Positions 17,054 through 24,861 of a stretch of 64,000 nucleotides of DNA are shown here, one piece after another. Under the pieces are notes generated by a model that saw only the letters and a program-made list of their open reading frames with translations, had not been told where the DNA came from and did no database searches. The stretch covers positions 1-64,000 of the forward strand of contig JAHBTM010000007.1 in the NCBI GenBank assembly GCA_019638635.1. The letters run 5' to 3'. Position numbers and translations under genes: made by a program. Positions within the stretch are counted from its first letter, which is position 1. Each line of letters begins with the position of its first letter. Origin of the DNA: Ferruginibacter sp. Lineage in GTDB: Bacteria; Bacteroidota; Bacteroidia; Chitinophagales; Chitinophagaceae.

Positions 17054-18637
17054 TTATTTTTTAAACGATTTGCCCGTACCACTGCAATTTCCACAACGAA
17101 TTTCACGTGTTACATAGGTGTTGTATGTGGTGGTGGTAGATTTAATATAATCACCACTGATGGTTGAACCTGCATACAACGTGTGATCGGTGAAGGACAC
17201 ACTGCCTGATTTTATTTTTTCAAAATGCACACCTTTGCCCTGACACAGCGGACAAACAACGAGGTAATCCTGTATTTTTTCATTCAAAATGGTATAATCC
17301 CGCGGCGAGGTATTGGGAGGAATGAGTCGGTTATCATGCAACAAAACACCTAAGAAGGAATTGTTGATTACCACTCCCTTTATTCCGTTATACAATACTA
17401 CCTGCCCGTATTTCAAATTCAATATATGATCGAAATCTATTCCAGGCATAGCTTGCCATTTCGCACCCGGGTTGTTGGCAACCACTCCTTTGGCATCTCT
17501 TAACCATTGACTGGCCAATGTTTCATTTTGGGATACGCCTATTCCTTTTTGATACATATAGGCGATGTAGCGCATGGCTTCAACATTTTTCTCTTTGGCA
17601 CGAATCATGAAATAATCGAATGCTTTGGCCGGGTTTTTAGGCATGTCGTTTTTTCCGAACAGATAGTACTTTCCTAACTCAGTGTGTACGTGATTGTATT
17701 GCGGATCAAGTTGTATTACACGTTCAAGATATTGTATGCCCTTTTTCGTATCTGTAGGAATACCATGCCATCCTTCCAAATAAATGTACGCCAGTGAGGA
17801 TAAACTGAAGCTTATATTTCTGGCTGCTGCCTTTTCAAACCAAACCATGGCTTCCAAAGGGTTCTTCTCAACGAAGTATCCTCTGTAATAAGCTATTCCA
17901 ATGTTTTGCAGTGATGCTGGCGTAAGAGCATGTTCAGGTAAACTGAAATACAAGTACAAAGCATCTTCATATTTTTCATTGTAAAACAACCGATTGGCTG
18001 TTGCATTATAATCTTTTTGTCCGTTGAAGTTTACATAAAACATTTCATTATTATTTTTCACATAAACAGCATTGAAATCTGGCGAAGTAGAATCATTCTG
18101 ATTACCTGAAACATAGATGTAATCGTATATGCATGGAATGAGATAGTTCCCGGAGGTGTCGATCAAACCCCATTTTTTCTCATTTTCACCATACACCGAA
18201 GTAACATACACACCGGGTTTGAATTCACTGATGATGGGATACTTGGCCGGAATCACTTCCTTCAGTTCAGAATTTATAAATCCCCAATAATCCGAACCTC
18301 CAATGGTTCTTTTAACAGGCATTCGGTTGTTGATGAATTGATTGCGGTATCGGGTAACGTCTGTATGTGGAGGAACATTCAGTGGTTTACCGGTTGTTGC
18401 ATCGAGAAAATATCCGGTGTTTTTTTCTGCGGCAAGAAAAAACCCGTACGGATTGAAATCGTAAATAGTATGGTAGATAGGCTTTACCACTACTTTTCCC
18501 GAAGCATCTTTCAAGCCCATCTTTCGCTTGCTCAATGTGTTTTCATTGGGATCTTTTTTAAAGACTGTCAGGTTTTGTGCCTGCAGGGTTAATGAAAAAA
18601 AAGAAAGGTATAAAACCCCTATTACAACTTGTTTCAT
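17054..18637 (-). CDS. Secreted WG-repeat / SEL1-repeat protein with CxxCxGxG zinc motifs
   Basis: An N-terminal signal peptide ends at about LQAQN. WG-like repeats follow (GLKDASGKVVVKPIYHTIYDF; WGLIDTSGNYLIPCIYDYI). SEL1/TPR helices cover about 215-390 (for example AMVWFEKAAARNISFSLSSL). The C terminus has two DnaJ-type zinc motifs, CPLCQGKG and CGNCSGTG, about 65 residues apart. No catalytic motif is seen. The domains suggest a protein-binding periplasmic or surface protein; function is unknown. A palindrome lies 25 bases upstream of the start. Confidence 0.75.
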   Translation of the reverse strand: MKQVVIGVLYLSFFSLTLQAQNLTVFKKDPNENTLSKRKMGLKDASGKVVVKPIYHTIYDFNPYGFFLAAEKNTGYFLDATTGKPLNVPPHTDVTRYRNQFINNRMPVKRTIGGSDYWGFINSELKEVIPAKYPIISEFKPGVYVTSVYGENEKKWGLIDTSGNYLIPCIYDYIYVSGNQNDSTSPDFNAVYVKNNNEMFYVNFNGQKDYNATANRLFYNEKYEDALYLYFSLPEHALTPASLQNIGIAYYRGYFVEKNPLEAMVWFEKAAARNISFSLSSLAYIYLEGWHGIPTDTKKGIQYLERVIQLDPQYNHVHTELGKYYLFGKNDMPKNPAKAFDYFMIRAKEKNVEAMRYIAYMYQKGIGVSQNETLASQWLRDAKGVVANNPGAKWQAMPGIDFDHILNLKYGQVVLYNGIKGVVINNSFLGVLLHDNRLIPPNTSPRDYTILNEKIQDYLVVCPLCQGKGVHFEKIKSGSVSFTDHTLYAGSTISGDYIKSTTTTYNTYVTREIRCGNCSGTGKSFKK

Positions 18638-18952
18638 GTTTCAGCACGTTGAATGGTATCCCGTACATAACGTATGTACGCTCCTTGCAGTATACAACAT
18701 GAATGGTTTCCTTTAGTATGAAAATAGTGGTAGGCAATTGGGTAGCTGATTACAAAAAATTGACTATCAATGTATTTAAATGAGGAATCTGTTAATGAGG
18801 AGGTAAGATATGTACACATCACATCATCAGGGTAATACTTCAATCTATGTTATGACGATTTTTGTGCAATTGTTTTTATAAAAACACCATAACATATACG
18901 CTTATATTTCTATATTAGCAATTCAGATAATACCCATTTTATTAAAGTCCGT
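18638..18952. other. Divergent intergenic region, 315 bases
   Basis: The gap between the divergent WG/SEL1 and S74 genes has no credible ORF. It is AT-rich and holds a palindrome (18662-18680), the 14-base self-complementary GTTTTTATAAAAAC (18872-18885) and a near-consensus TATATTTC box close to 18903 that could drive the S74 gene. Confidence 0.5.
18662..18680. repeat. Operator-like palindrome
   Basis: CGTACATA (18662-18669) and TATGTACG (18673-18680) are exact inverted copies around ACG, 25 bases before the start of the WG/SEL1 gene. It could be a regulator site or an mRNA hairpin. No regulator is adjacent. Confidence 0.4.
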
Positions 18953-21775
18953 ATGAAACATTTAGCTATTCTTTCTTTTATTTTTTGGGTGATGTTGTTG
19001 CCCTTTGTACTCAATGCACAATCTGTAGGGATTAATACTACCGGTGATCCGGCGCACAGCAGTTCAATATTAGATGTAACCAGCACGGAGAAAGGTGTTT
19101 TGGTTCCCAGGATGGATAAGGCACAAAAGTTGGGTATCTCCAATCCCGCAACCGGGTTATTGGTATTTCAAAATGGTCCGGATAGCATCGGTTTTCATTA
19201 TTATGATGGTACCGGTTGGACGTGGCTCTCCAACGCCAATCAATCATTGGATACCACTGCCTGGTTAGTAGGAGGGAATGTTGGATTACAGGATACCAGT
19301 TTTATCGGCCATCGGGATAATGTACCGCTTCAATTCAGACAGAACAATATTATAACAGGATACAGTGATTACTTCAGGTTTAATTATTTTTTGGGGAGAT
19401 ATGCCGGTAACCCCGCTGGGACGGGCCATCTGGCCATGGGGGATTCCTCAGGAAATGCTGCGGGTCATAATTTCCCTTCTACATTTTTGGGAATACGTTC
19501 CGGCGTATACAGCACAGGCGTAAACAATACTTTTGTAGGGGCGTATGCAGGGCAAAATACAACAACCGGTGGTTATAATGTGTTCATGGGCACTGCTTCA
19601 GGAAGGTACAATCTAACAGGAGAAGCTAATGCATACATGGGTATGTTCTCCGGAACGCAAGGCACAACTGCAGGTTACAATGCAGCGTTTGGATATGCTA
19701 CATTATCCGAAAATCGAACATCGAATTTTAATGTGGCCATGGGATTGTATAGTTTACGCAGGCATCGTAGAAATGGTAATGCATACAACACAGCCATCGG
19801 AAGTTTTGCCATGGAAGAAGATACGGCATCGTATGCCAATGTGGCTGTGGGAACCAGTGCGCTCAGGCTAAACAGAAATACCAATGGAAATACCGCATTA
19901 GGTACCAACACTTTGAACAACCATATATCCGGTGATTATAATACGGCTATTGGGTATGAGTCCATGATCGCCGATACAACCGGAGCGTTAAACACAGCGA
20001 TGGGGTGGCGTTCCTTACGTTTTAACCGCAACGGAAGTGAAAATACGGCCTTGGGTGTAGGTGCTCTTGAATTTTCAGATAGCGCAGCACAGAATACGAT
20101 TATCGGAAGAGGAGCAATGATAGGCGTGTCGGGTGACCGGGGCGAGTTCGGAAATGTAGCCGTAGGTTTCTATGCCGCCGGGTTATCTTCCGGAACCCGG
20201 GAGTCTATTGCAATTGGTAGAATTGCAGGCTACAGAAACCGGGGTAATAATAATATCTTCATAGGAACCAGTTCGGGGTATGGGTTATCTCCTGCTTCAG
20301 GGCCCACCGGAATTGAAAATACAGCGGTTGGAGCGTATTCTTATGCATACGGTACAACGGGAAGGTCCAATTCTATGTTGGGGTTGGGTGCGATGTATTT
20401 CAATACCACCGGAAGTGGAAATGTGGCCATTGGAGTGCGCTCATTACATGATAATATTGTTGGCTCGGCGAATATCGCTATTGGTGACAGTAGTTTATTT
20501 AACAATGTAAATTCAAATCAAAATACAGCCATTGGTCGCTTTTCCTTATTTAATAATAACAACGGTTCGGGCAATACGGCTATCGGATTTCAATCCGGGA
20601 CTTCTAATGTTGCCGGGAGTAGCAATACTTTTGTGGGCAATAATGCCAATGTTAACTCTCCCGGACTTATAAATGCTACAGCTTTAGGAGCTAACGCCTA
20701 TGCAGCACGATCAAATTCTATTGTTTTGGGCAGTATTGCGGGAGAGAATGGTGCAACTAATACGGTAAACGTAGGTATCGGAACAAATAATCCCTTATTA
20801 CGCTTACATGTAGTGCGCGCAGGCACAGCATCCACGGTGTATAATTCTAGTTCCGCTGCTGTTTTTGAAGGCAATGGCACAACGTATGTACAGGTCAATG
20901 CCCCGGACAATGCCCTTAGCGGCATCATTTCCGGAAATCAGCAAACTTCTTTAAGAAGTGGATTGATGTTTCCCAGTGATAGCAGCATGCAGTTTAGAAC
21001 CGGGGGCAATTTCACCCGCATGACTGTTGCTAACACAGGTTTTGTGGGTATTGGTACCACTGCACCACTCACTAAGCTACATGTATATGAAAATACAGCA
21101 ACCAACCCCAATATTAGAATTGCCAGTGCAAGTTCAGCTTATGAAGCGGGAGTTCAAATGGTGAAGTCCAATGCAGGGTCAGATTGGCGAATGTATGTGG
21201 ATGTGTCAGGATATTTAAATTTCGCACGTTCAACGGATGACTTTGCTACAGACGGAACAGATTATTTTACTGCATTTACCAGTTTCTTGCAACCCACTAC
21301 TGATAACTTTTCACGATTAGGTGGGCCATCCAACCGATGGACTACAGTATATGCGATTGCCGGAACCATCAATACTTCTGATGCACGCCAAAAGCAAAAC
21401 ATCCGTGATTTGAACTACGGATTAAAAGAATTAATGCAACTGCGCCCGGTAAGTTTTGAATGGAAAGAAAATCCGCAATGGGGCAATAGAATAGGTTTTA
21501 TTGCACAGGAAGTTCAACCCATACTGTCTGAAGTAGTTCAAAAAGGAGAGCTTAAAAGCAAAAAAGAAATACTGAATGACCTGCAACAACCTGCACACAG
21601 CGACACGGATATGCTGGGTATTTATTATTCAGATATTATCCCGGTGGCAGTCAAGGCCATCCAGGAACAACAAAAAACCATTGAAAAGCAACAGGAGGAG
21701 ATTGAGTTCTTGAAAAAGCAACAGGAGGTGTTAAATCAACAGTTAGAGGAGATAAAGAAAAAAGTAGGACTTTAA
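18953..21775 (+). CDS. Secreted fibre protein with YadA-like repeats and peptidase S74 chaperone domain
   Basis: This is a 940-residue protein with a signal peptide (1-23). The head starts VGINTTGDPAHSSSILDVTS, common in Bacteroidota surface proteins. About twenty repeats of roughly 20-25 residues with the core NTAIG/NTALG/NVAVG (about 150-600) resemble YadA-type trimeric beta-roll heads. The C terminus is an S74 intramolecular chaperone of the endosialidase/tail-fibre type; TSDARQKQNI gives the Ser-Lys pair (S809, K814) expected for self-cleavage, followed by FIAQEVQP and a coiled coil (about 900-940). It probably forms a trimeric surface fibre; ligand unknown. No phage genes are nearby. Confidence 0.87.
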   Translation: MKHLAILSFIFWVMLLPFVLNAQSVGINTTGDPAHSSSILDVTSTEKGVLVPRMDKAQKLGISNPATGLLVFQNGPDSIGFHYYDGTGWTWLSNANQSLDTTAWLVGGNVGLQDTSFIGHRDNVPLQFRQNNIITGYSDYFRFNYFLGRYAGNPAGTGHLAMGDSSGNAAGHNFPSTFLGIRSGVYSTGVNNTFVGAYAGQNTTTGGYNVFMGTASGRYNLTGEANAYMGMFSGTQGTTAGYNAAFGYATLSENRTSNFNVAMGLYSLRRHRRNGNAYNTAIGSFAMEEDTASYANVAVGTSALRLNRNTNGNTALGTNTLNNHISGDYNTAIGYESMIADTTGALNTAMGWRSLRFNRNGSENTALGVGALEFSDSAAQNTIIGRGAMIGVSGDRGEFGNVAVGFYAAGLSSGTRESIAIGRIAGYRNRGNNNIFIGTSSGYGLSPASGPTGIENTAVGAYSYAYGTTGRSNSMLGLGAMYFNTTGSGNVAIGVRSLHDNIVGSANIAIGDSSLFNNVNSNQNTAIGRFSLFNNNNGSGNTAIGFQSGTSNVAGSSNTFVGNNANVNSPGLINATALGANAYAARSNSIVLGSIAGENGATNTVNVGIGTNNPLLRLHVVRAGTASTVYNSSSAAVFEGNGTTYVQVNAPDNALSGIISGNQQTSLRSGLMFPSDSSMQFRTGGNFTRMTVANTGFVGIGTTAPLTKLHVYENTATNPNIRIASASSAYEAGVQMVKSNAGSDWRMYVDVSGYLNFARSTDDFATDGTDYFTAFTSFLQPTTDNFSRLGGPSNRWTTVYAIAGTINTSDARQKQNIRDLNYGLKELMQLRPVSFEWKENPQWGNRIGFIAQEVQPILSEVVQKGELKSKKEILNDLQQPAHSDTDMLGIYYSDIIPVAVKAIQEQQKTIEKQQEEIEFLKKQQEVLNQQLEEIKKKVGL

Positions 21776-21828
21776 ATGCGTTTATGCATAAACGGTATTG
21801 TAAACATTATACTTAAATTATTTTCTAT

Positions 21829-22080
21829 ATGAAATTTTTATTGATTGCTTTATGCTGTTTTGCGGGCTGGAGTGCTTCTGCACAATACAACCGGCCACCT
21901 CACGGCACCATAGATGCTAAAACACGAGAACTGGAACTGCCCACACCTGCTCCCTTGGAGGAGCGCGTTGAGCTCGAAAGTATTGAAGAGAAAGCTGAAA
22001 AGCCCGCTCCATCAACTCCGGCACCACCAGCGACTCCCCCACCCAGTAGCACAAAAAATAAAAAAGAAGAAAAATCCTGA
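21829..22080 (+). CDS. Small secreted proline-rich protein
   Basis: The 83-residue product has a signal peptide (MKFLLIALCCFAGWSASA) and then a low-complexity mature part. The middle is acidic (LEERVELESIEEKAEK) and the end is rich in Pro, Ala and Lys (PAPSTPAPPATPPPSS). It lies two bases before the T9SS cargo gene and 53 bases after the fibre gene, so the three are probably one operon. Function is unknown; a periplasmic linker or accessory of the surface proteins is possible. Confidence 0.65.
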   Translation: MKFLLIALCCFAGWSASAQYNRPPHGTIDAKTRELELPTPAPLEERVELESIEEKAEKPAPSTPAPPATPPPSSTKNKKEEKS

Positions 22081-22082
22081 GT

Positions 22083-24230
22083 ATGCATCTACGCTTCCTT
22101 TTTATATGGGTACTGGTTGTAAGCAGTCAACACTATGTATGCGCACAGGGCATAACGATTGAAAGCGGAACCCATTGGGTGATGCAGCAATCTGTGATGT
22201 TATCTGTTGAGAATGGAGGAATCCAAAACAATGGTACGTTTCATGCAGGAAACAGTACGGTTTTCTTCGACGGAGGAAGTGCTATTTCTATGAGCGGATC
22301 ACAGGAAATATTTTTCAACAACGTGCGCTTTCGAGGAAATGGTATCAAACGAAATGAAGGCATCGCTTCTGTAATCCGTACAATGGGCGTAGACGGCACA
22401 GCGGTTTTTGATGCCGATGGTGCGACGAATAGCAGGGTGTTCACATTGCGTTCATCCGATACCGTTACTGCCAATGTAGATGTGATTACCGGTGGTGATA
22501 TTACCGGTAATGTAACGGTGGAACGTTTTATCAATACCGGACCGGGAGCGAGTGAACATGGTAAATCCTGGCAGTTTCTGGCAACACCTACTACCGGTCA
22601 GACTATTTATCAATCCTGGCAGGAAAATGGGAGCACACCTCCCGGATACGGAACCATCATCACAGGAACGGGTACAGGTTTTGATATCACTACACAACTG
22701 CCGTCCCTTAAATCATATGATCCATCTACCAATGCATGGGTAGGGGTTACCAACACAAACAACCCGGTAGTCAACAAGAATGGATATATGCTTTTTGTAC
22801 GTGGTGACCGGTCGGTTGTAACATATAATGGTACACCGAACAATACCAATATGCGCACGCGGGGCGTATTGTTTACTCCAAATCATCCGCCGGATCAGTT
22901 AACAGTATTGCCCTCACAATTCCAAACCTTCGGTAACCCCTATGCATCCCGCATGGAGTTTAACAAAGTGTGGGCAGCCAGTTCGGGAATTCAGGATGTG
23001 TTTTATGTGTGGGACCCAATGTTGAATGGTACCTATAACCTGGGAGGGTACCAAACCATCAGTGGAATCACCGGATACATTCCCACTGCAGGTTATGCTA
23101 CGAGTTATTATCCGGCCGGTGTGCCATCTCCTTACATTGAATCCGGTCAAGCAGTATTCGTAAGGGGTACGGCAACAGGTGGTTATGTGCAATTCAATGA
23201 AGGTTGTAAAGCACCGGATAGCCGTTTGGTACACCGTGCTTCAACGGGTAGAAACCCATCCGGCAGAAGTATGTGGTTCACCACACTGGTGAGTGATGCA
23301 GGTAAAGTGGCTGATGGCAATATTGCCGTTTTCGGCACAGGGCTTGGTAATGATTTGAACGAGTACGATGCCATAAAAATCCGCAACGAAGGAGAAAATA
23401 TTTCATTATTCAGAAACGGTGAATTGTTGTCTGTTGAAGCAAGAAATCCAATCAGAGGAAGCGATACTTTGTTTTATCACATCGAGCGGTTGCGCCCTCA
23501 AACATACACATTGATTATTTATTCCTCCCAAATGCCCGCCGGTACACAGGCACGATTTGTAGATCAAATGAATCGCACTGCTACAAGGTTGCGTATATCA
23601 GATACAAACTTTATCTCAATTCAAATTTATCCATCACAGCAATCTGAACAATCACGCCGTTTTTATGTGGTGTTTAATAATGGTGAGAGGCCCGGTAATA
23701 TTTTTAGTATAGATGCCTTGAAACAAGAGAATCATCACCTGATTACATTCGCAGATACTGAGCAGGATAAAGTGGAAAAATATGAGCTTGAGTATGCATA
23801 CAACAACGGAACATTCATTCAGTTTAAATCACTGCTACCTGAAAACCCATCAGGCACTTATTCAATTCAACATCAACCTACACAGTTGGGCAAATACAAA
23901 TACCGCATTAAAATAAATGCGAAAGACGGAGCTGTTTATTATAGTGAAGAGGTTACACTGGAAAACGATGCCCAAACGGTATTAACCATTTATCCGAATC
24001 CCGTAACTGATGGGTGGATTCATGCCCGCATTCAAAATGCACCCAATGGAAGGTACGAGTGGAAGCTCATGCATTCAAACGGAACGCAGGTAACCGCGGG
24101 AAAGGAATTTCTTCAGGGTAATACAAAGTTCCTGAGGGTTAATATCAGTAGAACACTACCCGGAGTTTACCAACTGTTATGCGTACACGAAACCGGTAAA
24201 GCCTTTACAACATCTGTGGTTGTACAGTAA
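22083..24230 (+). CDS. Secreted protein with T9SS C-terminal sorting domain
   Basis: This 715-residue protein has an N-terminal signal peptide (to about VCAQG). Beta-strand-rich repeats follow, starting IESGTHWVMQQSVMLSVENGG, of a kind common in large Bacteroidota surface proteins. The last 80 residues, from LTIYPNPVTDGWIHARI to VYQLLCVHETGKAFTTSVVVQ, match the type A sorting signal that directs export through the type IX system and anchoring to the surface. No enzyme domain is recognised. It directly follows the proline-rich gene. PorX in this window may influence its export system. Confidence 0.85.
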   Translation: MHLRFLFIWVLVVSSQHYVCAQGITIESGTHWVMQQSVMLSVENGGIQNNGTFHAGNSTVFFDGGSAISMSGSQEIFFNNVRFRGNGIKRNEGIASVIRTMGVDGTAVFDADGATNSRVFTLRSSDTVTANVDVITGGDITGNVTVERFINTGPGASEHGKSWQFLATPTTGQTIYQSWQENGSTPPGYGTIITGTGTGFDITTQLPSLKSYDPSTNAWVGVTNTNNPVVNKNGYMLFVRGDRSVVTYNGTPNNTNMRTRGVLFTPNHPPDQLTVLPSQFQTFGNPYASRMEFNKVWAASSGIQDVFYVWDPMLNGTYNLGGYQTISGITGYIPTAGYATSYYPAGVPSPYIESGQAVFVRGTATGGYVQFNEGCKAPDSRLVHRASTGRNPSGRSMWFTTLVSDAGKVADGNIAVFGTGLGNDLNEYDAIKIRNEGENISLFRNGELLSVEARNPIRGSDTLFYHIERLRPQTYTLIIYSSQMPAGTQARFVDQMNRTATRLRISDTNFISIQIYPSQQSEQSRRFYVVFNNGERPGNIFSIDALKQENHHLITFADTEQDKVEKYELEYAYNNGTFIQFKSLLPENPSGTYSIQHQPTQLGKYKYRIKINAKDGAVYYSEEVTLENDAQTVLTIYPNPVTDGWIHARIQNAPNGRYEWKLMHSNGTQVTAGKEFLQGNTKFLRVNISRTLPGVYQLLCVHETGKAFTTSVVVQ

Positions 24231-24272
24231 AAAAATGTCATTGCCCATACATGTTTTTACAGGCAATGACAT
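24231..24272 (-). terminator. Terminator of the 107-aa gene
   Basis: ATGTCATTGCC and GGCAATGACAT form a perfect 11-bp stem (24235-24245 with 24262-24272). Read on the minus strand it is followed at once by T7-like sequence ending at the stop of the T9SS cargo gene. It would end transcription of the minus-strand gene 24303-24626 and may also slow plus-strand transcription. Confidence 0.75.
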
Positions 24273-24302
24273 ACAGGCTAAATGTTTTACATCCTTTAAA
24301 AA

Positions 24303-24626
24303 TCATTTCTTCCCTCCCAGCAGGTCGCCCAGTTTGTCTTTCATCGTATCAATCACTCCTTCTGCTTTTCCGGCATTGTCTTTGGCGAATTGTTCAATTT
24401 TCTCACCCATAGCTCCGGGAATGACATCACTGATTTTATCTAAAAAACTCGAGTCAGCGGCACCTGAGGTAGTTGTGGCTTTATCACCAGCAAACAGATT
24501 ATCTACTGCTCCGGCTACCATCGGAAATTTCTCTTTGATGTATTCTTTAACAGTATCCAGCGCCTGACCGGCCTGTTCTGCTGAAATGCCGGTTTTGCTG
24601 ATGATTTTGTTGATTAACTCTTGCAT
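24303..24626 (-). CDS. Small helical protein, 107 aa, unknown function
   Basis: The protein is predicted all-helical and soluble, with no signal peptide or Cys. The N-terminal 45 residues (QELINKIISKTGISAEQAGQ... VKEYIKEKFPMVAGAVDNLF) resemble the start of small Bacteroidota proteins related to DUF2267/DUF2780. A Gly/Ala/Thr linker and an amphipathic second half follow (DVIPGAMGEKIEQFAKDNAG), ending LGGKK. It stands alone with its own terminator. Function is unknown. Confidence 0.7.
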   Translation of the reverse strand: MQELINKIISKTGISAEQAGQALDTVKEYIKEKFPMVAGAVDNLFAGDKATTTSGAADSSFLDKISDVIPGAMGEKIEQFAKDNAGKAEGVIDTMKDKLGDLLGGKK

Positions 24627-24861
24627 GTGTTTGTATTTAAGTATGTGAACAATAATATGGGTTGAAATACTACCCTATGAAGTTAATTGAAATCCATCAA
24701 ACTGTGTTTGAATTGTACCACCACCTGCTAAGAGTAGGCTAGGGTATTTGCTTGATCAGGGTTTGTTGGAGTATGATTGTATTGCACATTTTCAGTTATT
24801 TCGAAAAGAATCAACATTGAAAAAGCCAATTTAGGTAAAGCATTCATTTGTATTGCAAATG

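Noticed and set aside
18953..21775. S74 tail-fibre domain considered as evidence of a prophage
   Set aside because: No capsid, terminase, tail or integrase gene lies nearby, and Bacteroidota often carry such proteins as surface fibres.
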